Positions 23,545 to 33,232 are shown, numbered from the stretch's first letter. The stretch is DNA of 64,000 nt from Candidatus Pyrohabitans jungbluthii (GCA_002010065.2 MTMD02000015.1:98971-162970), one strand, 5' to 3'. Translations and numbers: made by a program. The notes: generated from the sequence alone by a model not told the origin.

Positions 23545-23594
23545 GTCTTGCAGTAGTCCTCTTTGTGAATGCGCAGAGAACACAGGTGATATTT

Positions 23595-24809
23595 TTGAAA
23601 TTTGAAGAATTGAAACTTAAAGAAGAAGTTGCCAAGGCGATATCTGATTTTGGTTTTTCTGAAACCACTTCGATTCAAGCTAGGGTGATTCCTCCAGCGC
23701 TTGAGGGTAGAGATGTAATAGGCGAGGCTCCCACCGGTTCTGGTAAAACCCTCGCCTTCGCCATACCAATCGCTGAGAAGATTAAGCGTGATGCTGGCGT
23801 TCAGGCGCTGGTTGTAACCCCAACGAGGGAGCTTGCACTTCAGGTTAGCGAGGTCATAGCTAAGACAACGCGCTACCTGCGCATCCGCGTTGCTACAGTG
23901 TATGGCGGCGTAGCTATAGAGCCGCAGATTCGTGAGCTTCGCAGCGCAGGCGTTGTGGTGGGCACACCTGGAAGGCTGCTCGACCACCTGCGCAGAGGCA
24001 CGCTTAAGCTGGGGAAGGTGAAGATACTTGTGCTGGACGAAGCAGACCGCATGCTCGACATGGGTTTCATTGAAGACGTGCAGCGCATAATCCGCCACAC
24101 ACCAAGAGAGAGACAGACGCTTCTCTTCTCAGCGACTATTCCACCGGAAATAAAGCGCCTCGCCTCGCGTTTCATGCGCAGCTACCTCCACATTCGCAAT
24201 GTAGAGGAGGATAAGCCGGAGATTGAGGAGTGCTTCATTGAGGTTCGCGAGGGAGAGAAGTTCCAGCTCCTGCAGGCGCTTCTCGAGGCTGAGAAGCCGG
24301 AGTCAGCGATAATATTCTGCAACACCAAGATCGTTGCCAGCATTGTGGCTGCCAACTTGGCGAAGCATGGAATGAGCGTCGCTGCGATACACGGCGACCT
24401 CTCGCAAGCGAAGCGGGAGAGGGTGATGAACAGCTTCCGCGCCGAGAAGCTCCGCATTCTCGTCGCCACCGATGTGGCAGCTCGCGGTATCGACATACCA
24501 GCAGTGAGCCACATCTTCAACTACGACATTCCAGACAACGGCGACGATTACACCCACAGGATAGGCAGGACTGCACGTGGAGGAGCGAAGGGCAAGGCGT
24601 TCTGCCTGCTCTCGCCGAGTCATCACGACAATATGCGTCGCGTACACAGCGCATTTCCCCACATAGAGCGTAGGGAGTTCGACGCAGAGCTTTCCCGCTA
24701 TCCAGCGCTGGACTATCGCTTGGGCAGGCTTCTTCCCAGGAAGGGGCGGCGAAGCTTCTCCAGATCTTTCCCCAGAAGGCGCGGTGGCAGGGATAAGAAG
24801 CGCAGGTAG
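23595..24809 (+). CDS. DEAD-box RNA helicase
   Basis: About 404 residues from the TTG at 23595, which has GGTGAT 5 nt upstream and starts the conserved FEELKLKEEV Q-motif region; an in-frame GTG at 23565 is an alternative. Motifs seen: Q-motif, I PTGSGKT, II DEAD, III SAT, V ARGIDIP, VI HRIGRTAR. Unwinds RNA in ribosome assembly or mRNA turnover in the cytoplasm. The C-terminus is Arg/Lys-rich (about 390 onward), suitable for RNA binding. Very sure. Confidence 0.95.
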   Translation: MKFEELKLKEEVAKAISDFGFSETTSIQARVIPPALEGRDVIGEAPTGSGKTLAFAIPIAEKIKRDAGVQALVVTPTRELALQVSEVIAKTTRYLRIRVATVYGGVAIEPQIRELRSAGVVVGTPGRLLDHLRRGTLKLGKVKILVLDEADRMLDMGFIEDVQRIIRHTPRERQTLLFSATIPPEIKRLASRFMRSYLHIRNVEEDKPEIEECFIEVREGEKFQLLQALLEAEKPESAIIFCNTKIVASIVAANLAKHGMSVAAIHGDLSQAKRERVMNSFRAEKLRILVATDVAARGIDIPAVSHIFNYDIPDNGDDYTHRIGRTARGGAKGKAFCLLSPSHHDNMRRVHSAFPHIERREFDAELSRYPALDYRLGRLLPRKGRRSFSRSFPRRRGGRDKKRR

Positions 24810-25121
24810 CTACTCCTGACTTACTATCTCAACAATTGCGCTCACTGGTAAGCGTACCTCTTTACCCTTTTCCTCGCCCTTTTCAACTCTGAAAACCGCC
24901 ACTCTGGGCGATGTCCCGTGAAACTCAATTTTCCTTGTAATGTAGTCCTTTTCTTCTCCGCCCTGCCTCACCCTAACCCTGAAGGCAACATCGCGGTAGC
25001 CAGCGATGTATGCGATGTCATCAAAGCCGAAGCTTTCGCCAGCGATGGAGCCGTTCTCGCACAGGAGCATTATCGTCGCGATGTGCTTTCCCTGCTTGAG
25101 GCAGACATCGAGAATGCCCAT
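24810..25121 (-). CDS. Unknown 103-residue protein
   Basis: I place the start at the ATG at 25121 behind AGAGG; the frame extends further upstream but lacks conserved character. Beta-rich, with charged segments (FRVEKGEEKGKEVRLP) and ending VSAIVEIVSQE. No family recognised and no membrane span. Its stop abuts the stop of the DEAD helicase, and it is divergent from the FrhB-like gene. Confidence 0.5.
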   Translation of the reverse strand: MGILDVCLKQGKHIATIMLLCENGSIAGESFGFDDIAYIAGYRDVAFRVRVRQGGEEKDYITRKIEFHGTSPRVAVFRVEKGEEKGKEVRLPVSAIVEIVSQE

Positions 25122-25184
25122 GGTTAAAACCTCTGGGTTTAACAATAATAAAGCAGCTTTTCCACAACACTTGCCCACGGAAAA

Positions 25185-25210
25185 GTTTATATTATATGAT
25201 AAATCATGAT
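25185..25210 (+). promoter_or_regulatory. TATA box and overlapping palindromes before the FrhB-mtd pair
   Basis: GTTTATATTA (25185-25194) is a TATA element; ATGAT-AA-ATCAT (25196-25207) and the perfect 8-bp palindrome ATCATGAT (25203-25210) follow between TATA box and expected transcript start near 25216. This is a good place for a repressor operator. Inferred from position only. Confidence 0.4.
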
Positions 25211-25238
25211 AATTTACCTCTTGTGAGCAGGTGGTATC

Positions 25239-26702
25239 ATGTTGCTCAAGGATTTTCTCAGACCGAGTCTTGAGGCTCTCATCGAGGAGAGCAATGTGAT
25301 TAAGGAGGACAAGCCTCTTAAGAGCTTGGCCTATGTGGGGATGCCCTGCCAGATTCAGGCTGTGAGGAAGGCGCAATTTTTTGAGGTTAAGTCAAAGCAG
25401 GAGTGGCCCCGCAGGATTAAGGTTACCCTCGGGCTCTTCTGTGCGGAGAGCTTCCCCTACCGCGAGCTGGTGAAGCTCGTGGAGAGCAAAGGCATTAGCA
25501 TGGATAAGATAAAGAAGTGGGACATAAAGGGCAAGCTTCTGGGGTACCACGATGAGGGTGTGCTCAAGATACCCCTTAAGGAGGCGAAGAAGTTCGCCCG
25601 TGAAAACTGCCACTACTGCCTTGACTACACCGCTGAGCTCGCGGACATAAGCGTCGGCGCTGTGGGCTCTCCCAAGGGCTGGAATACGGTAATAGCGAGG
25701 ACGCCGCGCGGCTTGGCGATAGTCGAAGGTGCCATACACGAGGGCTACCTCGAGACCAGAGAAGTGGACGAGGGCGATAAAGGTTTAGGGCTGCTGAGGA
25801 AGCTCTCAAAGCGCAAGTTTAAGGGCGCGTGGAAGAACAAGGCGAAGAAAGAGGAGAAGGGCGCCAAGGTAATGCACCTGGATACAACGCATGAGCGCGA
25901 CCTGGAGAAGCTGCTCTCTCTCACCACTGTAGAGCATCGCATAGACGAGCTCATACGCGATGTTGTTGAACCTGGGCTGTGCGTCACCTGCGGCGCATGC
26001 GAGGCGAGCTGTGCAGAGAAGATTATTAAGATAGACGAAGATGGCACGCCCCAGAAGCTGAAAGATTGCGAGTCCACAGACTGCGGGCGATGCTATTCGC
26101 TCTGCCCGCGCACAACACTGCCAATAGATTTAATTGAGGAGCACCTCTTCGGGAGCAGGCGCTACCAGTTTGAGAAGCGCATTCTGGGGCAGTACATCGC
26201 CATATTCTCCTGCCGCGCTGCCAGCGAAGGCATAAGGAAGCGTGGACAGGACGGAGGCGTGGCCACGGCGCTTCTGAAATACATGCTCGACCATGGTATC
26301 GTCGACGCTGCCGTGAGCGTTACCCAGGGTGATAAGCCCTGGTATCCGGTGAACTACGTCTCCACCAGCAGGGAAGACCTTATGAGAAGCGCCGGTACAA
26401 TATACAGCACAGCCCCCACGATAATCGCCGCGAAGCGTGCACTCAAGCAGCACGAAGAGTTCTCCAAGTACTACAGTTTCCTTGTATCGAAAGGCTTTTT
26501 ACCAGAGCTGGCGATCGCTCAGGAAGAGGCGAGCAAGGCCAAGAAGGGCGAGGTTGTAGTGCAGGTTGACGAGGAAGAGCTTAAGCGCAGGCGTGCAAAG
26601 ATAGAGGCGGCGCTTGAGCGCATCTCTAAGCCAGCAGTGAAGATGATGATAGAGCAGGGCAAGCATGAGAAAGCTATAGAGATGCTTGTGAAGGAGAGAT
26701 GA
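25239..26702 (+). CDS. F420-linked FrhB/FqoF-like oxidoreductase with circularly permuted domains
   Basis: 487 residues. Normal FrhB/FqoF order is ferredoxin domain, FrhB_N, FrhB_C. Here FrhB_C comes first (about 28-190: VGMPCQIQAV with C37, LGLFCAESF with C68, C124xxC127, ADISVGAVGSPKGWNTV). Then come two [4Fe-4S] motifs (C248, C251, C254, C258; C277, C282, C285, C289), then FrhB_N (about 335-400: GQDGGVATALL, DKPWYPVNYVSTSRED, SAGTIYST), and a charged tail. The N- and C-terminal ends both lie in the natural linker, as expected for circular permutation. It has its own promoter and ribosome binding site. It overlaps mtd by 4 nt, so it may handle F420H2 and ferredoxin electrons with Mtd. Confidence 0.8.
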   Translation: MLLKDFLRPSLEALIEESNVIKEDKPLKSLAYVGMPCQIQAVRKAQFFEVKSKQEWPRRIKVTLGLFCAESFPYRELVKLVESKGISMDKIKKWDIKGKLLGYHDEGVLKIPLKEAKKFARENCHYCLDYTAELADISVGAVGSPKGWNTVIARTPRGLAIVEGAIHEGYLETREVDEGDKGLGLLRKLSKRKFKGAWKNKAKKEEKGAKVMHLDTTHERDLEKLLSLTTVEHRIDELIRDVVEPGLCVTCGACEASCAEKIIKIDEDGTPQKLKDCESTDCGRCYSLCPRTTLPIDLIEEHLFGSRRYQFEKRILGQYIAIFSCRAASEGIRKRGQDGGVATALLKYMLDHGIVDAAVSVTQGDKPWYPVNYVSTSREDLMRSAGTIYSTAPTIIAAKRALKQHEEFSKYYSFLVSKGFLPELAIAQEEASKAKKGEVVVQVDEEELKRRRAKIEAALERISKPAVKMMIEQGKHEKAIEMLVKER

Positions 26703-27523
26703 GCATGACGAACATAGGAGTGCTTAAAACTGGTAATATTGCCACTTCTCTCGTTTTAGAGCTTTTACTTGACGAGCGGGCAGACCGCGAGGATATTAGC
26801 GTTGAGGTGTTTTCCACAGGTGCAAAGATGCAGGCAGATGATGCGGAGAAGCTTCTCTCCCGCGTTGATCTCGACGCCTACGATTTAATACTGTACACCA
26901 CCCCCAATCCCAGCGCGCCAGGACCAAAGAAGGTGATAGAGGCACTCAAAGGCAAGCGCGCCATTGTAATTGGCGACGCTCCCGGGGTTAAGATGAAGGA
27001 GAAGCTGGAGGAGTATGGCTTAGGGTATATCTTTATCCTTGCGGACTCCATGATAGGGGCAAGGCGGGAGTTTTTAGACGCTACGGAGATGGCGCTCTTC
27101 AATGCGGACATGCTCAAGGTGCTCGCCGCCACGGGTGCGCTCCGCTTAGTGCAGGAAGAAGTGGACGCGGCGATAGCAGCTGTCAGGAATGGTGAGGACT
27201 ATCTGCCCCGCATTGTTGTAAACGCCGCCAAGGCTGTGGCGAGAGGAAGGTTCTCCAACCCATACGCCAAGGCGAAGGCGAGGGCTGCCTACGAGGCGGC
27301 GGCGCTGGTGGGAGAGCTTAATGTTAAGGGGTGCTTCGTCGTCAAGGAGGCGGAGAAGTACATCCCGATAGTAGCCGGTGCCCACGAGCTGCTGCGAAGC
27401 GCAGCCCGGCTGTGCGACGAGGTTAGAGAACTGGAAAAAGCCACAGACGCCCTTGTGAGGACACCCCACGCGAGAAGCGGAGAGGTGCTGAGCAAGACAA
27501 AGCTGCTAGAGAAGCCAGAGTAG
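26699..27523 (+). CDS. mtd: F420-dependent methylenetetrahydromethanopterin dehydrogenase
   Basis: 274 residues. Interconverts methylene- and methenyl-H4MPT with coenzyme F420 in the archaeal C1 branch. Signature beginning IGVLKTGNIATSLVLELLLDERADR, abbreviated here as IGVLKTGNIATS, and later GAKMQADDAEKL, TTPNPSAPGPKKV and GDAPGVKMKEKL match the Mtd family, normal length about 275. The start ATG (26699) overlaps the preceding stop in ATGA; ATG at 26705 is an alternative. Coupled to the permuted F420-linked oxidoreductase. Presence argues for H4MPT-based C1 metabolism. Confidence 0.95.
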   Translation: MSMTNIGVLKTGNIATSLVLELLLDERADREDISVEVFSTGAKMQADDAEKLLSRVDLDAYDLILYTTPNPSAPGPKKVIEALKGKRAIVIGDAPGVKMKEKLEEYGLGYIFILADSMIGARREFLDATEMALFNADMLKVLAATGALRLVQEEVDAAIAAVRNGEDYLPRIVVNAAKAVARGRFSNPYAKAKARAAYEAAALVGELNVKGCFVVKEAEKYIPIVAGAHELLRSAARLCDEVRELEKATDALVRTPHARSGEVLSKTKLLEKPE

Positions 27524-27576
27524 CCACCAAAACCTTTTTTATAAAGTTAATTTGAGATTTATAGTAGGGTAAAGAG

Positions 27577-27855
27577 ATGAGTGCAGTAGTTGAAATAAGC
27601 AAAAAACTCGGGATTCCGGAAAAAGAACTTGTTTTGAAGGGTATTATTTCCTTTATCGAGAAGGAAATCAGACTGTCTGAGGGAGAGATAGCTGACCTTA
27701 GAGAAAAGTATGACGTTGCAACAAAGGAAGAACTCTATGAGAAGATTAAATCCAAAGATATAGAGAGCCATCCCGCCTGGGAGGATTACATAACCTGGAA
27801 GAATAAGGAGAAATACATCGAAGAGCTTAAAGGCTATCTTAAAAACCTCAGGTGA
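27577..27855 (+). CDS. Putative antitoxin of a TumE-type module
   Basis: 92 residues, helical and charged, starting with a short helix-rich region (EISKKLGIPEKELVLKG) and ending in EYIEELKGYLKNLR-like sequence. It lies 4 nt in front of a TumE-type toxin gene, the position of the TumA antitoxin. I do not recognise a DNA-binding domain with certainty. TATA-like CTTTTTATAAAG lies about 45 nt upstream. Confidence 0.6.
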   Translation: MSAVVEISKKLGIPEKELVLKGIISFIEKEIRLSEGEIADLREKYDVATKEELYEKIKSKDIESHPAWEDYITWKNKEKYIEELKGYLKNLR

Positions 27856-27859
27856 TTCA

Positions 27860-28246
27860 TTGTCCCTCCTCGAAATTTATCTAAAACTCAAACGCAGGGC
27901 TGAAAGAGATTATCCAGATATTGTAAAATCCACGAAATTGATGGGAGGGAAGAGTAATCTTCCGAACAAGCTCCGTATTTATTTCTTAGATGACAGTTTT
28001 CTTGATATCTGGCTCACCCTTGACGGTGACTATTCATACCACTGGGAGAGCACCCTGCAGACCGGGTTGATTCATCGCTGGGATAATGCCCCTGACCATC
28101 CCGAAATTACCACATTCCCCAAACATTTTCACGAAGGTGCAAAAGAGAACGTTAAAGAGAGCCACATCAGTGAAGACCCCGAAAAGGCTTTCTCTGAAAT
28201 ATTGGATTTTATAAGGACGAAATTAAAAGGTGTGGAGCAGGGCTAA
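27860..28246 (+). CDS. TumE-family (DUF6516) putative toxin
   Basis: 128 residues. Pattern of the TumE/DUF6516 family: YFLDDSFLDIWLTLDGDYSY, HWESTLQTGLIHRWDNAPDH, then PEITTFPKHFHEG and a final ES segment. TumE proteins are toxins of toxin-antitoxin modules with an antitoxin gene directly upstream, as here. The start is TTG behind AGGTGATTCA. The mechanism is not clear from sequence. Convergent with UPF0216, whose stop touches this one's. Confidence 0.78.
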   Translation: MSLLEIYLKLKRRAERDYPDIVKSTKLMGGKSNLPNKLRIYFLDDSFLDIWLTLDGDYSYHWESTLQTGLIHRWDNAPDHPEITTFPKHFHEGAKENVKESHISEDPEKAFSEILDFIRTKLKGVEQG

Positions 28247-28660
28247 TTAATCCAGCGCAGTTGTGAACATATACTGCGTCGTCGTGGGGAGCTCTCTGCG
28301 GAGTATGCGAATCTCCGGCTTGTATATAAAAAGCTCCTCACCCTCGCAGCTTTTTTCAAGAATCTTAGCCACAGCGATGCATTCCGCTCTGCCCGCGATT
28401 CGAGCAGTGCCCTTTCCAAACCTGTCGCTGCTCAGCTCTATATAAATCGGCAAACGTAGTGCGCCGTGAAGGTGCTCAGGCACAAGCTTGGCAAGCTTCT
28501 CAAGCTCCGCCCGCTTGAAACGGTGAAGCTCGCCGTCGCGAAGCCTTATCGCCGGCTTTTCCTCGCGAAGAAGTTCGCGCAGGCTGCGCTTCTCTATTGC
28601 TAAATGACGGTTGAGCGCTCGTATCTGCTTGGCGAGGATGCGAAAGGTTCTGTCTTCCAT
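28247..28660 (-). CDS. UPF0216 family protein
   Basis: 137 residues. UPF0216 archaeal family signature: RLRDGELHRFKRAELEKLA, LRLPIYIELSSD and a C-terminal RRELPTTTQYMFTT. Function of the family is unknown. Helical N-terminus, mixed C-terminus, no membrane segment. It is followed, head to head across about 85 bp, by nothing on this strand except the CAP gene farther left. Confidence 0.85.
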   Translation of the reverse strand: MEDRTFRILAKQIRALNRHLAIEKRSLRELLREEKPAIRLRDGELHRFKRAELEKLAKLVPEHLHGALRLPIYIELSSDRFGKGTARIAGRAECIAVAKILEKSCEGEELFIYKPEIRILRRELPTTTQYMFTTALD

Positions 28661-28744
28661 GTCTTTAGCCTCAGGGGTAACAAAGGGCAGGTTTAGTATA
28701 AATAGGATGGCTATCTACTGGTTGCTGGGGGGTTCCTATAAATT

Positions 28745-29272
28745 TCATAGCACCTCGTCAGGGAGCAGCGGCACGGTATCCCAGTAGAGCGCCGCCTCGT
28801 CGCCGCTCATGCACCGCCAATGCTTCTCTCCACCCGCTGCGAGGAAAACGCAGATCTCGCCAGCGCATGCCAGGGCACCGCGCTCGTGCTCTGGATAGAG
28901 CAGGACGTAGCGATGCCCCCTGCTCCCTCGCCAAGAGAGCAGGGCTTCGCTGGCGTTGCCTCCACCTGCGTAGAGGTTTTCCGCTATGCTTGAGTAAGGT
29001 ATGCCGTACTCGCTGGCGTAGTGGCTCACGCAGTAGCCTTCCGGCGTAACGTGGTCGAAATAGCCTCTCGTCAGCATGTCCTGCGCTCTGAACTTCGCCA
29101 GACGGTAAAAGCGGGAGTCCCAGGCTATCTCGCCTCTGCCGTAGCTTTCGCGGAAAGCGTTTATCTCTTCAAAAGCCCTGAGCTCCTCCTGAGTTGGACG
29201 CACACTAACATAATACTTCCCTGCTGCAGAGGCTAAAGCGAGGATGACAAGCAGGGCGAAGATTCGTTTCAT
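28745..29272 (-). CDS. Secreted CAP/SCP-domain protein
   Basis: 175 residues. An N-terminal hydrophobic segment (FALLVILALASA) works as a signal or anchor. Residues about 35-150 are a CAP domain: FEEINAFRESYG, LAKFRAQDM, GYFDHVTPEGYCV, IAENLYAG and HRYVLLYPEH, giving His, Glu and His ligands of the CAP cavity. CAP proteins are extracellular and have diverse roles. A conserved Cys pair (CAGEIC) may form a disulfide. No partner gene. Confidence 0.85.
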   Translation of the reverse strand: MKRIFALLVILALASAAGKYYVSVRPTQEELRAFEEINAFRESYGRGEIAWDSRFYRLAKFRAQDMLTRGYFDHVTPEGYCVSHYASEYGIPYSSIAENLYAGGGNASEALLSWRGSRGHRYVLLYPEHERGALACAGEICVFLAAGGEKHWRCMSGDEAALYWDTVPLLPDEVL

Positions 29273-29375
29273 AAAACATAGAAGGAGGTATTAACGTGAA
29301 CTACTCCAGTGGCAATGAAGCTATTTTTGCATAGGCAATACTAAAACTCGTCCACAAAATAAGAGAATGTAAGTT

Positions 29376-29391
29376 GAAAAAGTTAAAAAAA
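29376..29391 (-). terminator. T-rich terminator after the ATP synthase operon
   Basis: On the minus strand, GCTTTTTTTAACTTTTTC starts 7 nt after the atpD stop codon: two T-runs as expected for archaeal transcription termination. No hairpin is needed. Confidence 0.55.
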
Positions 29392-29398
29392 GCTACCC

Positions 29399-30046
29399 TC
29401 ACCTCGCCTCCATAATCGCCTTGATGCGCTTGAGTTTGAAGAAGTTCTCCCTCTCCATCTCGTCCAAGCGCATCTTTATGTACTTCACAGTAGCTTCAAG
29501 GCGGGGGATGAGCACATTCTCCAGCGCATTAACGCGACGCTTTGTGCTCTCTATCTCCTTGGCGAGGAGCTTTATGCTGCGCTCCACCTCAGCAAGCTGA
29601 ACTACAGCAGCGAGAGCTTCTTCGAATCGCGCCGCGGCTTCGTCCAGCTGCGAGGTGGTGTCCGCCAAGCCGTAGCCACGTTCAATAACAGAGCGCGATG
29701 TCTCCTGGAGCTCCAGCACTGGCACGCGCACGCCCATGATGCTCCGCGTGTAGGTCTCTATCCCAGGTGTCTCCTTGGCGGCGTAGGCACACTGGGTAAC
29801 CTTCATCACACCCATGCTCGCCTGAGCCAATATTAAGGCGTTGAAGGCTTCGCGGAGCCTGGCTTCTGCCTGGCGCCGCGCTCCCTTCGCCTCTTCCAAA
29901 ATATTGAAAAACTCCATTATAAGGGCGTCGCGCTTCTCCTTGAGCAGACGGTGTCCCTTCTTGGCGAGCTTCACCTTAGTCTTGAGCTTCAACAGCTCCA
30001 TTCGCGTCGGGTTGACGCCCTCTATAAGGTCTGCCATCGTCGCCAC
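29399..30046 (-). CDS. atpD: A-type ATP synthase subunit D
   Basis: 215 residues, a long antiparallel coiled coil forming the central rotor shaft of the A1 part. Signature [20 protein letters not shown] and the C-terminal [19 protein letters not shown] match the family. It begins 1 nt after the atpB stop and ends the operon. Full length. Confidence 0.95.
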   Translation of the reverse strand: MATMADLIEGVNPTRMELLKLKTKVKLAKKGHRLLKEKRDALIMEFFNILEEAKGARRQAEARLREAFNALILAQASMGVMKVTQCAYAAKETPGIETYTRSIMGVRVPVLELQETSRSVIERGYGLADTTSQLDEAAARFEEALAAVVQLAEVERSIKLLAKEIESTKRRVNALENVLIPRLEATVKYIKMRLDEMERENFFKLKRIKAIMEAR

Positions 30047-30047
30047 C

Positions 30048-31445
30048 CTAACTGCTGCGATACTTGGGGTGGTACTTCTGGATGAACTCGTCCTTAATGC
30101 GCTTGAGCTCGCGCTCTGGCAGAATGCTCAGCAGATCCCAGCCGATCTCCAGGGTGCGCTCTATATCGCGGTCCTCGTCCCTGCCCTGTGCCACGAACTC
30201 GCGCTCAAAACGATCCGCGAACTCCAGGTACTTCTTATCCTTCTCTGTCAGAGCTTCCTCACCTACCACCGCCACGAGGTCGCGCAGATCTCTGCCCTCA
30301 GCGTAGGCGCTGTATAACTGGTCGCTCACGTTGGCATGGTCTTCGCGGGTTCTGCCCTTGCCAATACCGCCCTTCATTAAGCGCGAAAGCGAAGGCAGCA
30401 CGTCCACGGGTGGGTAGATACCCTTGCGGTAAAGCTCACGAGACAAGACGATCTGTCCCTCGGTGATGTAACCTGTGAGGTCAGGTATTGGGTGGGTTAT
30501 ATCATCGTCCGGCATGGTTAATATAGGCATCTGAGTTATTGAGCCCTTGCTTCCAGCTACTCTGCCAGCGCGCTCGTAGATCGTGGCCAGGTCGGTGTAC
30601 ATGTAGCCGGGGTAGCCTCTTCGTCCGGGCACCTCACCGCGAGCGGCGGCTATTTCGCGCAAAGCCTCGCAGTAGTTAGTCATATCTGTGAGGATAACCA
30701 GAACGTGCATTCCCTGCTCGTACGCAAAGTACTCCGCCGTGGTTAGAGCCATTCTCGGCGTAATTATTCGCTCAATCGCGGGGTCGTCGGCGAGGTTGAG
30801 AAACGCTGTAACCTTCTCCAGCGCGCCGGTGCGCTCGAAGTCGCGCATGAAAAAGCTTGCCTCCTCATAGGTTATACCCATCGCCGCGAACACCACTGCG
30901 AACTCTTCCTCCTCGCCAAGAACTCGTGCCTGTCTCGCAATCTGAGCCGCGAGTTCATTGTGGGGCAAGCCTGAACCTGAGAAGATGGGCAGCTTCTGCC
31001 CGCGCACAAGGGTGTTCATCCCGTCTATGGTGGAGATACCCGTCTGTATGAAGTCCCTGGGGAACTCCCTTGCCGCGGGATTTATCGGGTAACCGTGGAT
31101 ATCCAGCTCGTCCTCGGGTATTATCTCAGGTCCCTTATCTATTGGTCTGCCAGTACCATCGAATATCCTGCCCAGCATGTCCATGCTCACGGGCAGCTTC
31201 ACAGTCTCGCCAGTGAAGCGCACCTTTGTCTTTGAGGTGTCTATTCCGCGGGTGCCCTCGAATACCTGCACCACTGCCTTGCCCATGTGAGCTTCAAGCA
31301 CCTGACCGCGGCGCTTCTCCCCGAGGGGGGTCTCAATCTCAACCACTTCGCCGTAGCCCACGCCCTCTACGCCTTCAACAACCATGAGGGGGCCCGCAAC
31401 CTCGGTTACTGAGGTATACTCCTTAATCGTGCTCTTCGCCACCAT
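30048..31445 (-). CDS. atpB: A-type ATP synthase subunit B (non-catalytic)
   Basis: 465 residues. Regulatory nucleotide-binding subunit of the A1 hexamer. It lacks a Walker A ([18 protein letters not shown] stands where a P-loop would be), as normal for subunit B. Other landmarks are PASREFPRD-like [18 protein letters not shown] and the conserved [13 protein letters not shown] near 345. One nucleotide lies between it and atpA's stop. Full length. Confidence 0.97.
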   Translation of the reverse strand: MVAKSTIKEYTSVTEVAGPLMVVEGVEGVGYGEVVEIETPLGEKRRGQVLEAHMGKAVVQVFEGTRGIDTSKTKVRFTGETVKLPVSMDMLGRIFDGTGRPIDKGPEIIPEDELDIHGYPINPAAREFPRDFIQTGISTIDGMNTLVRGQKLPIFSGSGLPHNELAAQIARQARVLGEEEEFAVVFAAMGITYEEASFFMRDFERTGALEKVTAFLNLADDPAIERIITPRMALTTAEYFAYEQGMHVLVILTDMTNYCEALREIAAARGEVPGRRGYPGYMYTDLATIYERAGRVAGSKGSITQMPILTMPDDDITHPIPDLTGYITEGQIVLSRELYRKGIYPPVDVLPSLSRLMKGGIGKGRTREDHANVSDQLYSAYAEGRDLRDLVAVVGEEALTEKDKKYLEFADRFEREFVAQGRDEDRDIERTLEIGWDLLSILPERELKRIKDEFIQKYHPKYRSS

Positions 31446-33212
31446 TTACCTGACCTCCTCCTTAGCCACGAGGGCTTCTATCTGAGCCTTCATCTTGCTC
31501 CGTATCTCTGCTATCGCCTCGTCCACCTTCTCTTCGGGCACATACTTCAGGCGGGCGATGTCGTCCTTAACCTCGAGCTCAGCTATCTCCTTCGCGGCCA
31601 CGCCTCTTGAAACGGCGTCCGTAGCCATGTCATAAAACTCCAGCATGACTTCAAGCATCTTGTACTGCTTGCTGGCGCTGCAGTAGGTGTCAACGTCGTG
31701 GAAGGCGTTCTGCTGCAGGAAGTCTTCGCGTATAACTCGCGCGCCTTCCAGCACGATGCGCTCCTTTTCGGGCAAAGCATCGGGACCCACGAGCTGCACA
31801 ATCTCCTGAAGCTCAGCCTCCTTCTGGAGCAGCGCCATCGCCTTGTTTCTCAGGTCAAGCCAGTTCTCGCCCACATTGTCTTTCCACCAGGTGGAGATGC
31901 TGTCAAGGTAGAGCGAATAGCTGCGCAGCCAGTTTATCGCCGGGAAGTGCCTGCGGTCAGCGAGGCTCGCGTCCAGCGCCCAGAACACCTTGGTTATGCG
32001 CAGCGTGTTTTGGGTCACGGGTTCAGAGAAATCGCCACCGGGCGGGGAAACAGCACCTATGACGGTTAAGCTACCTATGCGTTCATTGCTTCCTAATGTT
32101 ATAACCCTGCCCGCGCGCTCATAGAAGTTAGCCAAGCGAGAGGCGAGGTAAGCGGGATAACCTTCTTCGCCGGGCATCTCTTCAAGTCTGCCCGAGATTT
32201 CTCTCATAGCCTCTGCCCATCGCGAGGTGGAGTCCGCCATTAGCGCAACGCTATAGCCCATATCGCGGTAGTACTCGCCCAGGGTTATGCCTGTGTAAAC
32301 GCTCGCATCTCTGGCTGCGACAGGCATGTTGCTGGTGTTTGCGATAAGCACAGTGCGCTCCATTAATGGCTTGCCAGTCTTTGGATCTTCAAGGTGGGGG
32401 AACTCCTCAAGCACTTCCGTCATCTCATTCCCGCGCTCACCGCAGCCTATGTAGATGAACACGTGGGCATCGCTCCACTTCGCCAGCTGGTGCCCCATCA
32501 CAGTCTTGCCCGCGCCGAAGGGTCCGGGTATAGAGGCGGTGCCACCCTTGGCAACTGGGAAGAAGGTATCGATAATGCGCTGACCCGAGAGGAGGGGCTC
32601 GCTTGGATCAAGCTTCTCCTTATATGGCCTGCCCCTGCGCACAGGCCAGCGCTGCATCAGCTTAACTTCCTTCTCGCCCTGGTCAGTTTTAATCACGGCG
32701 ATTGTCTCTTCCACGGTGTACTTGCCAGCATCCGCGATCTCCACAACCTCGCCGCTTATCCCGGGCGGCACCATTATCTTATGCATTATAAGCTCAGTCT
32801 CGGGCACCTCGCCCAGGAAGTCGCCCTCAACCACGCGGTCGCCCTTCTTGACGAGCGGAGTAAAGTCCCACTTCTTCTTCCTATCCAAGCTGGGCACATC
32901 CACGCCGCGCTTGATGAAGGTGCCAGTCTCGTCCCTTATAACCTCCAGGGGGCGCTGCACACCATCGTACATCTGCTTCAGTATTCCCGGACCCAGCTCA
33001 ACGCTAAGCTGGGCACCCGTTCCCTGGACGGGCTCGCCCGGCTTCAAGCCAGCGGTCTCCTCATAAACCTGAATCGTCGCCCTATCACCTTCGAGTTCTA
33101 TAATCTCTCCCATGAGCCTCTCTTCACCTACTCGCACGACCTCGTACATCATGCTTCCGCGCATTCCCTCAGCAACCACCACAGGACCGGCGATTTTGAT
33201 TATTTTTCCCAT
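31446..33212 (-). CDS. atpA: A-type ATP synthase subunit A (catalytic)
   Basis: 588 residues. Catalytic subunit hydrolysing or making ATP at the membrane-attached A1 head. Walker [14 protein letters not shown] near 235, Walker B region [20 protein letters not shown], and the A-type non-homologous insert at about 110-190 with [17 protein letters not shown]. No intein. Spacing to atpF is 20 nt. Complete. Confidence 0.97.
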   Translation of the reverse strand: MGKIIKIAGPVVVAEGMRGSMMYEVVRVGEERLMGEIIELEGDRATIQVYEETAGLKPGEPVQGTGAQLSVELGPGILKQMYDGVQRPLEVIRDETGTFIKRGVDVPSLDRKKKWDFTPLVKKGDRVVEGDFLGEVPETELIMHKIMVPPGISGEVVEIADAGKYTVEETIAVIKTDQGEKEVKLMQRWPVRRGRPYKEKLDPSEPLLSGQRIIDTFFPVAKGGTASIPGPFGAGKTVMGHQLAKWSDAHVFIYIGCGERGNEMTEVLEEFPHLEDPKTGKPLMERTVLIANTSNMPVAARDASVYTGITLGEYYRDMGYSVALMADSTSRWAEAMREISGRLEEMPGEEGYPAYLASRLANFYERAGRVITLGSNERIGSLTVIGAVSPPGGDFSEPVTQNTLRITKVFWALDASLADRRHFPAINWLRSYSLYLDSISTWWKDNVGENWLDLRNKAMALLQKEAELQEIVQLVGPDALPEKERIVLEGARVIREDFLQQNAFHDVDTYCSASKQYKMLEVMLEFYDMATDAVSRGVAAKEIAELEVKDDIARLKYVPEEKVDEAIAEIRSKMKAQIEALVAKEEVR

Positions 33213-33232
33213 AATCTACCACCTCATGACCA

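Noticed and set aside
24810-25376. 188-codon version of the minus-strand unknown gene
   Set aside because: The N-terminal third is low in protein character and would run through the promoter of the divergent FrhB gene; ATG 25121 preferred.
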